DNA of 64,000 nt from Odontesthes bonariensis (taxonomy: Eukaryota; Chordata; Actinopteri; Atheriniformes; Atherinopsidae): positions 717,866-781,865 of the forward strand of contig NC_134511.1 in the NCBI RefSeq assembly GCF_027942865.1, read 5' to 3'. Shown one piece after another: positions 31,601 through 44,770 of the stretch (positions within the stretch are counted from its first letter, which is position 1; each line of letters begins with the position of its first letter). The position numbers and the translations under genes are program-made. The notes under the pieces were generated by a model. The model was not told where the DNA came from. It was given only the letters and a program-made list of their open reading frames with translations, and did no database searches.

Positions 31601-34600
31601 AATGTGTAATATGTTATTTATGGTGGTCTGGCTGTATAATGTGTAATATGTTATTTACGGTGGTCTGGCTGTATAATGTGTAATATGTTATTTATGCTGG
31701 TCTGGCTGTATAATGTGTAATATGTTATTTATGCTGGTCTGGCTGTATAATGTGTAATATGTTATTTATGCTGGTCTGGCTGTATAATGTGTAATATGTT
31801 ATTTACGGTGGTCTGGCTGTATAATGTGTAATATGTTATTTACGGTGGTCTGGCTGTATAATGTGTAATATGTTATTTATGGTGGTCTGGCTGTATAATG
31901 TGTAATATGTTATTTATGCTGGTCTGGCTGTATAATGTGTAATATGTTATTTACTGGTGGTCTGGCTGTATAATGTGTAATATGTTATTTACGGTGGTCT
32001 GGCTGTATAATGTGTAATATGTTATTTATGGCTGGTCTGGCTGTATAATGTGTAATATGTTATTTATGGTGGTCTGGCTGTATAATGTGTAATATGTTAT
32101 TTATCGGTGGTCTGGCTGTATAATGTGTAATATGTTATTTATGTGGTCTGGCTGTATAATGTGTAATATGTTATTTATGGCTGGTCTGGCTGTATAATGT
32201 GTAATATGTTATTTATGGTGGTCTGGCTGTATAATGTGTAATATGTTATTTATGGTGGTCTGGCTGTATAATGTGTAATATGTTATTTATGGTGGTCTGG
32301 CTGTATAATGTGTAATATGTTATTTATGGTGGTCTGGCTGTATAATGTGTAATATGTTATTTATGGTGGTCTGGCTGTATAATGTGTAATATGTTATTTA
32401 TGGCTGGTCTGGCTGTATAATGTGTAATATGTTATTTATGGTGGTCTGGCTGTATAATGTGTAATATGTTATTTATGCTGGTCTGGCTGTATAATGTGTA
32501 ATATGTTATTTATGGTGGTCTGGCTGTATAATGTGTAATATGTTATTTATGGTGGTCTGGCTGTATAATGTGTAATATGTTATTTATGGTGGTCTGGCTG
32601 TATAATGTGTAATATGTTATTTATGGTGGTCTGGCTGTATAATGTGTAATATGTTATTTATGGTGGTCTGGCTGTATAATGTGTAATATGTTATTTATGG
32701 TGGTCTGGCTGTATAATGTGTAATATGTTATTTATGCTGGTCTGGCTGTATAATGTGTAATATGTTATTTATGGTGGTCTGGCTGTATAATGTGTAATAT
32801 GTTATTTATGGTGGTCTGGCTGTATAATGTGTAATATGTTATTTACGGTGGTCTGGCTGTATAATGTGTAATATGTTATTTATGGTGGTCTGGCTGTATA
32901 ATGTGTAATATGTTATTTATGGTGGTCTGGCTGTATAATGTGTAATATGTTATTTATGGTGGTCTGGCTGTATAATGTGTAATATGTTATTTATGCTGGT
33001 CTGGCTGTATAATGTGTAATATGTTATTTATGGTGGTCTGGCTGTATAATGTGTAATATGTTATTTATCGGTGGTCTGGCTGTATAATGTGTAATATGTT
33101 ATTTATGGTGGTCTGGCTGTATAATGTGTAATATGTTATTTATGCTGGTCTGGCTGTATAATGTGTAATATGTTATTTATGGTGGTCTGGCTGTATAATG
33201 TGTAATATGTTATTTATGGTGGTCTGGCTGTATAATGTGTAATATGTTATTTATGGTGGTCTGGCTGTATAATGTGTAATATGTTATTTATGGTGGTCTG
33301 GCTGTATAATGTGTAATATGTTATTTATGCTGGTCTGGCTGTATAATGTGTAATATGTTATTTATGGTGGTCTGGCTGTATAATGTGTAATATGTTATTT
33401 ATGGTGGTCTGGCTGTATAATGTGTAATATGTTATTTATGGTGGTCTGGCTGTATAATGTGTAATATGTTATTTATGGTGGTCTGGCTGTATAATGTGTA
33501 ATATGTTATTTATGCTGGTCTGGCTGTATAATGTGTAATATGTTATTTATGGTGGTCTGGCTGTATAATGTGTAATATGTTATTTATGGTGGTCTGGCTG
33601 TATAATGTGTAATATGTTATTTATGGTGGTCTGGCTGTATAATGTGTAATATGTTATTTATGGTGGTCTGGCTGTATAATGTGTAATATGTTATTTATGG
33701 TGGTCTGGCTGTATAATGTGTAATATGTTATTTATGGTGGTCTGGCTGTATAATGTGTAATATGTTATTTATGGTGGTCTGGCTGTATAATGTGTAATAT
33801 GTTATTTATGGTGGTCTGGCTGTATAATGTGTAATATGTTATTTATGGTGGTCTGGCTGTATAATGTGTAATATGTTATTTATGGGGTCTGGCTGTATAA
33901 TGTGTAATATGTTATTTACTGGTGGTCTGGCTGTATAATGTGTAATATGTTATTTATGGTGGTCTGGCTGTATAATGTGTAATATGTTATTTATGGCTGG
34001 TCTGGCTGTATAATGTGTAATATGTTATTTATGGGTCTGGCTGTATAATGTGTAATATGTTATTTATGGTGGTCTGGCTGTATAATGTGTAATATGTTAT
34101 TTATGGTGGTCTGGCTGTATAATGTGTAATATGTTATTTATGGTGGTCTGGCTGTATAATGTGTAATATGTTATTTATGGTGGTCTGGCTGTATAATGTG
34201 TAATATGTTATTTATGGTGGTCTGGCTGTATAATGTGTAATATGTTATTTATGGTGGTCTGGCTGTATAATGTGTAATATGTTATTTATGGTGGTCTGGC
34301 TGTATAATGTGTAATATGTTATTTATGGTGGTCTGGCTGTATAATGTGTAATATGTTATTTATGGTGGTCTGGCTGTATAATGTGTAATATGTTATTTAT
34401 GGTGGTCTGGCTGTATAATGTGTAATATGTTATTTATGGTGGTCTGGCTGTATAATGTGTAATATGTTATTTATGGTGGTCTGGCTGTATAATGTGTAAT
34501 ATGTTATTTATGGTGGTCTGGCTGTATAATGTGTAATATGTTATTTATGGTGGTCTGGCTGTATAATGTGTAATATGTTATTTATGGTGGTCTGGCTGTA

Positions 34601-37600
34601 TAATGTGTAATATGTTATTTATGGTGGTCTGGCTGTATAATGTGTAATATGTTATTTATGCTGGTCTGGCTGTATAATGTGTAATATGTTATTTATGCTG
34701 GTCTGGCTGTATAATGTGTAATATGTTATTTATGGTGGTCTGGCTGTATAATGTGTAATATGTTATTTATGGTGGTCTGGCTGTATAATGTGTAATATGT
34801 TATTTATGCTGGTCTGGCTGTATAATGTGTAATATGTTATTTATGGTGGTCTGGCTGTATAATGTGTAATATGTTATTTATGCTGGTCTGGCTGTATAAT
34901 GTGTAATATGTTATTTATGGTGGTCTGGCTGTATAATGTGTAATATGTTATTTATGCTGGTCTGGCTGTATAATGTGTAATATGTTATTTATGCTGGTCT
35001 GGCTGTATAATGTGTAATATGTTATTTATGGTGGTCTGGCTGTATAATGTGTAATATGTTATTTATGGTGGTCTGGCTGTATAATGTGTAATATGTTATT
35101 TATGGTGGTCTGGCTGTATAATGTGTAATATGTTATTTATGGTGGTCTGGCTGTATAATGTGTAATATGTTATTTATGGTGGTCTGGCTGTATAATGTGT
35201 AATATGTTATTTATGGTGGTCTGGCTGTATAATGTGTAATATGTTATTTATGGTGGTCTGGCTGTATAATGTGTAATATGTTATTTATGGTGGTCTGGCT
35301 GTATAATGTGTAATATGTTATTTATGCTGGTCTGGCTGTATAATGTGTAATATGTTATTTATGCTGGTCTGGCTGTATAATGTGTAATATGTTATTTATG
35401 CTGGTCTGGCTGTATAATGTGTAATATGTTATTTATGGTGGTCTGGCTGTATAATGTGTAATATGTTATTTATGGTGGTCTGGCTGTATAATGTGTAATA
35501 TGTTATTTATGGTGGTCTGGCTGTATAATGTGTAATATGTTATTTATGGTGGTCTGGCTGTATAATGTGTAATATGTTATTTATGGTGGTCTGGCTGTAT
35601 AATGTGTAATATGTTATTTATGGTGGTCTGGCTGTATAATGTGTAATATGTTATTTATGGTCTGGCTGTATAATGTGTAATATGTTATTTATGGTGGTCT
35701 GGCTGTATAATGTGTAATATGTTATTTATGGTGGTCTGGCTGTATAATGTGTAATATGTTATTTACGGTGGTCTGGCTGTATAATGTGTAATATGTTATT
35801 TATGGTGGTCTGGCTGTATAATGTGTAATATGTTATTTATGGTGGTCTGGCTGTATAATGTGTAATATGTTATTTATGCTGGTCTGGCTGTATAATGTGT
35901 AATATGTTATTTATGCTGGTCTGGCTGTATAATGTGTAATATGTTATTTATGCTGGTCTGGCTGTATAATGTGTAATATGTTATTTATGGTGGTCTGGCT
36001 GTATAATGTGTAATATGTTATTTATGCTGGTCTGGCTGTATAATGTGTAATATGTTATTTATGGTGGTCTGGCTGTATAATGTGTAATATGTTATTTATG
36101 GTGGTCTGGCTGTATAATGTGTAATGTTATTTATGGTGGTCTGGCGGCTGTATAATGTGTAATATGTTATTTATGGTCTGGCTGTATAATGTGTAATATG
36201 TTATTTATGGTGGTCTGGCTGTATAATGTGTAATATGTTATTTATGCTGGTCTGGCTGTATAATGTGTAATATGTTATTTATGGTGGTCTGGCTGTATAA
36301 TGTGTAATATGTTATTTATGCTGGTCTGGCTGTATAATGTGTAATATGTTATTTATGCTGGTCTGGCTGTATAATGTGTAATATGTTATTTATGCTGGTC
36401 TGGCTGTATAATGTGTAATATGTTATTTATGGTGGTCTGGCTGTATAATGTGTAATATGTTATTTATGGTGGTCTGGCTGTATAATGTGTAATATGTTAT
36501 TTATGGTGGTCTGGCTGTATAATGTGTAATATGTTATTTATGGTGGTCTGGCTGTATAATGTGTAATATGTTATTTATGGGTCTGGCTGTATAATGTGTA
36601 ATATGTTATTTATGGTGGTCTGGCTGTATAATGTGTAATATGTTATTTATGGTGGTCTGGCTGTATAATGTGTAATATGTTATTTATGCTGGTCTGGCTG
36701 TATAATGTGTAATATGTTATTTATGCTGGTCTGGCTGTATAATGTGTAATATGTTATTTATGGTGGTCTGGCTGTATAATGTGTAATATGTTATTTATGC
36801 TGGTCTGGCTGTATAATGTGTAATATGTTATTTATGGTGGTCTGGCTGTATAATGTGTAATATGTTATTTATGGTGGTCTGGCTGTATAATGTGTAATAT
36901 GTTATTTATGGTGGTCTGGCTGTATAATGTGTAATATGTTATTTATGGTGGTCTGGCTGTATAATGTGTAATATGTTATTTATGGTGGTCTGGCTGTATA
37001 ATGTGTAATATGTTATTTATGGTGGTCTGGCTGTATAATGTGTAATATGTTATTTATGCTGGTCTGGCTGTATAATGTGTAATATGTTATTTATGGTGGT
37101 CTGGCTGTATAATGTGTAATATGTTATTTATGGTGGTCTGGCTGTATAATGTGTAATATGTTATTTATGCTGGTCTGGCTGTATAATGTGTAATATGTTA
37201 TTTATGGTCTGGCTGTATAATGTGTAATATGTTATTTATGGGTCTGGCTGTATAATGTGTAATATGTTATTTATGGTCTGGCTGTATAATGTGTAATATG
37301 TTATTTATGGTGGTCTGGCTGTATAATGTGTAATATGTTATTTATGGTCTGGCTGTATAATGTGTAATATGTTATTTATGGTGGTCTGGCTGTATAATGT
37401 GTAATATGTTATTTACGGTGGTCTGGCTGTATAATGTGTAATATGTTATTTATGCTGGTCTGGCTGTATAATGTGTAATATGTTATTTATGCTGGTCTGG
37501 CTGTATAATGTGTAATATGTTATTTATGCTGGTCTGGCTGTATAATGTGTAATATGTTATTTATGGTGGTCTGGCTGTATAATGTGTAATATGTTATTTA

Positions 37601-40373
37601 TGCTGGTCTGGCTGTATAATGTGTAATATGTTATTTATGGTGGTCTGGCTGTATAATGTGTAATATGTTATTTATGCTGGTCTGGCTGTATAATGTGTAA
37701 TATGTTATTTATGGTGGTCTGGCTGTATAATGTGTAATATGTTATTTATGCTGGTCTGGCTGTATAATGTGTAATATGTTATTTATGGTGGTCTGGCTGT
37801 ATAATGTGTAATATGTTATTTATGCTGGTCTGGCTGTATAATGTGTAATATGTTATTTATGGTGGTCTGGCTGTATAATGTGTAATATGTTATTTATGGT
37901 GGTCTGGCTGTATAATGTGTAATATGTTATTTATGGTGGTCTGGCTGTATAATGTGTAATATGTTATTTATGGTCTGGCTGTATAATGTGTAATATGTTA
38001 TTTATGCTGGTCTGGCTGTATAATGTGTAATATGTTATTTATGCTGGTCTGGCTGTATAATGTGTAATATGTTATTTATGGTGGTCTGGCTGTATAATGT
38101 GTAATATGTTATTTATGGTGGTCTGGCTGTATAATGTGTAATATGTTATTTATGGTGGTCTGGCTGTATAATGTGTAATATGTTATTTATGGTGGTCTGG
38201 CTGTATAATGTGTAATATGTTATTTACGGTGGTCTGGCTGTATAATGTGTAATATGTTATTTATGCTGGTCTGGCTGTATAATGTGTAATATGTTATTTA
38301 TGGTGGTCTGGCTGTATAATGTGTAATATGTTATTTATGCTGGTCTGGCTGTATAATGTGTAATATGTTATTTATGCTGGTCTGGCTGTATAATGTGTAA
38401 TATGTTATTTATGGTGGTCTGGCTGTATAATGTGTAATATGTTATTTATGGTGGTCTGGCTGTATAATGTGTAATATGTTATTTATGGTGGTCTGGCTGT
38501 ATAATGTGTAATATGTTATTTATGGTGGTCTGGCTGTATAATGTGTAATATGTTATTTATGGTGGTCTGGCTGTATAATGTGTAATATGTTATTTATGGT
38601 CTGGCTGTATAATGTGTAATATGTTATTTATGGTGGTCTGGCTGTATAATGTGTAATATGTTATTTATGGTGGTCTGGCTGTATAATGTGTAATATGTTA
38701 TTTATGCTGGTCTGGCTGTATAATGTGTAATATGTTATTTATGGTGGTCTGGCTGTATAATGTGTAATATGTTATTTATGCTGGTCTGGCTGTATAATGT
38801 GTAATATGTTATTTATGGTGGTCTGGCTGTATAATGTGTAATATGTTATTTATGCTGGTCTGGCTGTATAATGTGTAATATGTTATTTATGGTGGTCTGG
38901 CTGTATAATGTGTAATATGTTATTTATGCTGGTCTGGCTGTATAATGTGTAATATGTTATTTATGGTGGTCTGGCTGTATAATGTGTAATATGTTATTTA
39001 TGGTGGTCTGGCTGTATAATGTGTAATATGTTATTTATGCTGGTCTGGCTGTATAATGTGTAATATGTTATTTATGGTGGTCTGGCTGTATAATGTGTAA
39101 TATGTTATTTATGCTGGTCTGGCTGTATAATGTGTAATATGTTATTTATGGTGGTCTGGCTGTATAATGTGTAATATGTTATTTATGGCGGTCTGGCTGT
39201 ATAATGTGTAATATGTTATTTATGCTGGTCTGGCTGTATAATGTGTAATATGTTATTTATGCTGGTCTGGCTGTATAATGTGTAATATGTTATTTATGGT
39301 GGTCTGGCTGTATAATGTGTAATTATATGTTATTTATGGTGGTCTGGCTGTATAATGTGTAATATGTTATTTATGCTGGTCTGGCTGTATAATGTGTAAT
39401 ATGTTATTTATGGTGGTCTGGCTGTATAATGTGTAATATGTTATTTATGGTGGTCTGGCTGTATAATGTGTAATATGTTATTTATGCTGGTCTGGCTGTA
39501 TAATGTGTAATATGTTATTTATGGTGGTCTGGCTGTATAATGTGTAATATGTTATTTATGCTGGTCTGGCTGTATAATGTGTAATATGTTATTTATGCTG
39601 GTCTGGCTGTATAATGTGTAATATGTTATTTACGGTGGTCTGGCTGTATAATGTGTAATATGTTATTTATGGTGGTCTGGCTGTATAATGTGTAATATGT
39701 TATTTATGGTGGTCTGGCTGTATAATGTGTAATATGTTATTTATGGTGGTCTGGCTGTATAATGTGTAATATGTTATTTATGCTGGTCTGGCTGTATAAT
39801 GTGTAATATGTTATTTATGGTGGTCTGGCTGTATAATGTGTAATATGTTATTTATGGTGGTCTGGCTGTATAATGTGTAATATGTTATTTATGGTGGTCT
39901 GGCTGTATAATGTGTAATATGTTATTTATGCTGGTCTGGCTGTATAATGTGTAATATGTTATTTACGGTGGTCTGGCTGTATAATGTGTAATATGTTATT
40001 TATGGTGGTCTGGCTGTATAATGTGTAATATGTTATTTATGCTGGTCTGGCTGTATAATGTGTAATATGTTATTTATGGTGGTCTGGCTGTATAATGTGT
40101 AATATGTTATTTATGCTGGTCTGGCTGTATAATGTGTAATATGTTATTTATGGTGGTCTGGCTGTATAATGTGTAATATGTTATTTATGGTGGTCTGGCT
40201 GTATAATGTGTAATATGTTATTTATGGTGGTCTGGCTGTATAATGTGTAATATGTTATTTATGCTGGTCTGGCTGTATAATGTGTAATATGTTATTTACG
40301 GTGGTCTGGCTGTATAATGTGTAATATGTTATTTATGGTGGTCTGGCTGTATAATGTGTAATATGTTATTTAT
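28636..40373. repeat. 37-bp satellite array, about 315 copies
   Basis: The unit is tctggctgtataatgtgtaa followed by tatgttatttatggtgg. The 30-base core is almost invariant over 11.7 kb. Nearly all variation falls in the last seven bases (atggtgg, atgctgg, acggtgg, atggctgg, atcggtgg, or shortened to atgg). Local runs of one variant (five acggtgg units at about 31470-31630) show neighbour-to-neighbour spread. It touches the gap, so the true array is longer. No open frame, as 37 is not a multiple of three. Confidence 0.98.
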
Positions 40374-40490
40374 GGGGTGAATGGGGGAAGTTTTTGTTTT
40401 GCTACCTCAGTGTTGTTTGTTTGTTTGTTATGTTTATCTTGTCTCCTATTTGAAAATTCAATAAAAAGACCTTGATCAAAAAAAATAAAA
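40374..40490 (+). mobile_element. LINE-type 3' end following the satellite
   Basis: After the last satellite unit the sequence reads gtgaatgggggaagtttttg, then ttgaaaattcaataaaaaga and an A-rich end. This is a retroposon 3' UTR with a poly(A) signal. The satellite joins it with no break (tttatggggtgaatggg), suggesting the 37-bp unit was once part of this 3' UTR. Confidence 0.5.
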
Positions 40491-40650
40491 AATACATAAT
40501 ACTACAAAAACGCAAACTTAATAAAAATACTTAATACTGTGCAGTATTCGCTGTGTGTTATTTGAAAAAATGTATTGTTATTGTTAGCATATTGTTATAA
40601 GCTACTATGCGAGTGCGAGCCACCAATTAAAGCTTGAGGAGCCGCACAAT
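40491..40650. other. AT-rich spacer
   Basis: Non-coding sequence between the LINE-like end and the 27-bp array. Includes gagtgcgagccaccaattaa. Nothing recognised. Confidence 0.5.
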
Positions 40651-41253
40651 GAGTATCTCTGATCTAAATGAATTGGAGTGTATCTCTGATCTAAATGAAT
40701 TGGACTGTATCTCTGATCTAAATGAATTGGAGTGTTTCTCTGATCTAAATGAATTGGACTGTATCTCTGATCTAAATGAATTGGACTGTATCTCTGATCT
40801 AAATGAATTGGACTGTATCTCTGATCTAAATGAATTGGACTGTATCTCTGATCTAAATGAATTGGACTGTATCTCTGATCTAAATGAATTGGACTGTATC
40901 TCTGATCTAAATGAATTGGAGTGTATCTCTGATCTAAATGAATTGGACTGTATCTCTGATCTAAATGAATTGGACTGTATCTCTGATCTAAATGAATTGG
41001 ACTGTATCTCTGATCTAAATGAATTGGACTGTATCTCTGATCTAAATGAATTGGACTGTATCTCTGATCTAAATGAATTGGACTGTATCTCTGATCTAAA
41101 TGAATTGGACTGTATCTCTGATCTAAATGAATTGGACTGTATCTCTGATCTAAATGAATTGGACTGTATCTCTGATCTAAATGAATTGGACTGTATCTCT
41201 GATCTAAATGAATTGGAGTGTATCTCTGATCTAAATGAATTGGAGTGTATCTC
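40651..41253. repeat. 27-bp array (ctgatctaaatgaattggac)
   Basis: About 22 copies of a 27-base unit, very homogeneous (only gag/gac, ttt/tat changes). Nine codons per unit keep both strands open (CISDLNELD on plus, SEIQSNSFR on minus). The flanking sequence at 41253-41320 (tcttcagatgacattagttg then ttataaataaaac) is the L2-like 3' end, so the unit probably derives from that 3' UTR. Confidence 0.95.
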
Positions 41254-41320
41254 TGGAATGTCTTCAGATGACATTAGTTGTATTTGGTGCTTTATAAATA
41301 AAACTGAACTGAACAGGTAT

Positions 41321-41929
41321 CAGTTGTTACTCATCAAATGAGACGTTGAAACGTGTCAGAAGCAAAAATAAGTGTTTAGATGAACACGGATATGAGCAGA
41401 GAACGAGCTGCTTTAGATCTGTTGTTTCATGGGAAATCACCACCTCTAACTTGTGGTTTTCAAACAGTGAAAAAGGAAGTGAGGGTGTAATTAGTCAATA
41501 AGCCGAAGCTCACGGCTGCATCAGAGTCTCTTCTGTTTCCATTTCTGCCCACTCGTGCTGACTCTTGGTTCATTTGGCTCTCACAGTGTCTCGCGTAGAA
41601 CATAAACTTAGTTCAGATACATTAAAGATACAGAAATATATCCAGATGACGTGCATGCATCCCATCGCTGGAGCCACAGTCCGGCTGGGGTTGAAGCTTT
41701 AAAAGAACATGTTGACACGTCTTTATGTCCTCTGGTGTCCTGTCTGTCTGGGGTGCTTCATCTTTTACTAACCTTGACTCCTCTGACCTCTCTAACGAAA
41801 GCTTTTCTCACTCAGCTTAACATCTTTAGTTGCTCCTGATGAGGGTCTGGTTTAAAGATCATTCGCAGCATTTTGATGATGTGATTTTAACTGCAGATTC
41901 AGAAGTTTCTTCCATCCTGGTGACCTCTG
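41321..41929. other. Intergenic
   Basis: No gene supported. Short ORFs near 41651-41839 have no recognisable domain. The stretch from about 41830 leads into the LINE remnant, so part may be further degraded ORF2 sequence. Confidence 0.4.
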
Positions 41930-42205
41930 AACCCGCTGATCATTCCAGTGGTTTCTGTCCTGCTTATCAGACAGATGTGGCGTCCCTCAGGGTTCTGTGT
42001 TGGGCCCCATGCTCTTCTCTTTGCATCTGCATCAGTCACAGAGGAAAAATAACATTTCCTTTCACTGTTTTACAGATGATGGATGAATCTATTTGCTCTA
42101 TTCGCTGCAGTTGCTGGTTGCTTGTCTGAATGACGTGAAGTCGTGGATGAGCTCAAACGTCCTGAAGCTAAATGAAAATAAGGTTTTAGTCTTTGGAAAT
42201 GATAT
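41930..42205 (+). pseudogene. Degraded LINE reverse transcriptase fragment
   Basis: In shifting plus frames one reads [15 protein letters not shown] (RT motif B region), a damaged stretch where YADD would be, then ACLNDVKSWMSSNVLKLNEN and VLVFG. The order and wording match fish L2/CR1 or Rex1-type ORF2. Frameshifts and loss of the catalytic aspartates make it non-functional. Confidence 0.65.
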
Positions 42206-42418
42206 TTTTATAAAATAACTCAGTAAATCCTCAGTTTTCAGGTCCAGTTTCTTCCAGTTTAGAGTTAAAGCCAAAGTGTAACACCCACCTTTGTTTCTCA
42301 GCCTTCCTTTGAGGAGCAGTTTCATCAGCTCAACAGATTTTTGTCATTTTCATGATTTATTGTTGTTTTTCTGTTGCATTTTTATTCTGGGAAACACTTT
42401 GATCAACCTCAGTTATCT
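42206..42418. other. Intergenic tail of the LINE remnant
   Basis: AT-rich sequence between the RT fragment and the TTAA-flanked element. No coding signal on either strand. Confidence 0.4.
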
Positions 42419-42743
42419 TTAACCTTGTAGCACCCACAGTTGCAGATATGCAACAAGCTTTTTATTTATTTACATTATTTATTTACATTACATTATTAGA
42501 TTTTTTTAAATTTAGCCATTGTTTACATTCATGTGTACGTTTTTATTTACATTACATTTTTTTTGCATTTTATATGTGCTTCACTTTTTCACAACAAAGA
42601 TCTGTGAAATCTGTTTGATTTGTTGTTGAATGGAAAGTTTATGATGGTTGCGTTCCGCACTTTGTATTAAGAACGTTCAATAAAGGTTTATTATATACAT
42701 TTTATTGTGGTAGCAGCAGTTACTGGTGAACTTTCACTTTACC

Positions 42744-44770
42744 ATCCATCCATCCATCCATCCATTATCTTCCGCTGGTCCGGGGATCGGGTCGCGGGGG
42801 CAGCAGCTTGAGCAGAGAGACCCAGACGTCCCTGTCCCCGGCCACTTCCTCCAGCTCCTCTGGGGGGACCCCGAGGCGTTCCCAGGCCAGCCGAGAGACA
42901 TAGTCTCTCCAACGTGTCCTGGGTCTTCCCCGGGGTCTCCTCCCAGTGGGACGGGCCCGGAACACCTCACCGGGGAGGCGTCCAGGAGGCATTCTCACAA
43001 GATGCCCGAGCCACCTCATCTGACTCCTCTCGATGCGGAGGAGCAGCGGTTCTACTCCGAGCCCCTCCCGGATGACCGAGCTTCTCACCCTATCTCTAAG
43101 GGAGAGCCCAGCCACCCTGCGGAGGAAACTCATTTCGGCCGCTTGTATTCGCGATCTCGTTCTTTCGGTCACTACCCACAGCTCGTGACCATAGGTGAGG
43201 GTAGGAACATAGATCGACCGGTAAATCGAGAGCTTCGCCTTCTGGCTCAGCTCCTTCTTCACCACGACGGGCCGGTGCAGAGCCCGCATCACTGCAGACG
43301 CCGCACCGATCCGTCTGTCAATCTCCTGCTCCATTCGTCCCTCACTCGTGAACAAGACCCCGAGATACTTGAACTCCTCCACTTGGGGAAGGATCTCATT
43401 CCCGACCCGGAGAGAGCATTCCACCCTTTTCCGGCCGAAGACCATGGTCTCAGATTTGGAGGTGCTGATGGTCATCCCAGCCGCTTCACACTCGGCTGCG
43501 AACCGCTCCAGTGAGAGCTGAAGGTCACGGCCCGACGACGCCAACAGAACCAAATCGTCCGCAAAAAGCAGAGACCCGATTCTGAGGTCGCCAAACCGGA
43601 CCCCCTCAACGCCCTGGCTGCGCCTAGAAATTTTGTCCATAAAAATTATGAACAGAATCGGTGACAAAGGGCAGCCCTGACGGAGTCCAACCCTCACAGG
43701 AAACATGTCCGACTTACTGCCGGCAATGCGGACCAAACTCTGACACCGGTCATACAGAGACCGAACAGCCCATATCAAGGAGTCCGGCACTCCATACTCC
43801 CGGAGCACCCCCCACAAGAGTCCCCGAGGGACACGGTCGAACGCCTTCTCCAAGTCCACAAAACACATGTAGACCGGTTGGGCGAACTCCCATGCTCCCT
43901 CCAGGATCCTGCGGAGGGTATAGAGCTGGTCCACTGTTCCACGGCCAGGACGAAAACCACACTGCACCTCCTGAATCCGAGATTCGACTATCCGGCGGAT
44001 CCTCCTCTCCAGTACCCCCGAAAAGACCTTACCAGGGAGGCTGAGGAGTGTGATCCCCCTATAGTTGGAACACACCCTCCGGTCCCCCTTTTTAAAGAGG
44101 GGGACCACCACCCCGATCTGCCAGTCCAGAGGCACTTGCCCCGATGTCCACGCGATGCTGCAGAGGCGTGTCAACCAAGACAGCCCCACAACATCCAGAG
44201 CCTTGAGGAACTCAGGACGGACCTCATCCACTCCCGGGGCCTTGCCACCGAGGAGTTTTTTGACCACCTCGGCAACCTCAGCCCCAGAAATGGGAGGTCC
44301 CACGTCCGAGCTCCCCAACTCTGCTTCCTCATCGGAAGGCGTGTCGGTAGGATTGAGGAGGCCCTCGAAGTATTCCCCCCACCGACTCACGACGTCCCTA
44401 GTTGAAGTCAGCAGAGCCCCGCCCCCACCATACACGGTGTTGACGGTGCACCGCTTCCCCCCCCTGAGCCGCCGAATGGTGGACCAGAATCTCCTCGAGG
44501 CCGTCCGGAAATCGTTCTCCATGGCCTCCCCGAACTCCTCCCAAGCCCGAGTTTTTGCCTCAGCAACCGCCGAGGCTGCGTTCCGCTTGGCCTGTCGGTA
44601 CCCATCAGCTGCTTCCAGAGTCCCACTGGCCAAAAAGGCCCGATAGGACTCCTTCTTCAGCTTGACGGCCTCCCTCACCACTGGGGTCCACCAGCGGGTT
44701 CGGGGATTGCCGCCACGACAGGCACCGACCACCTTGCGGCCACAGCTCCGGTCGGCCGCCTCATCAATCT
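42744..44770 (-). mobile_element. 5'-truncated RTE-clade LINE with target duplication
   Basis: Flanked by perfect 13-base duplications ctttcactttacc at 42731-42743 and 44771-44783. On minus it ends with the GGATGG-repeat tail typical of fish RTE elements. It is truncated at the 5' side, losing the endonuclease. Inserted into the piggyBac-like element, so it is the younger of the two. Confidence 0.9.

Noticed and set aside
42726..43514. Plus-strand ORFs over the RTE at 42.7-44.7 kb
   Set aside because: Antisense shadows of the reverse transcriptase frame. They show no domain of their own.
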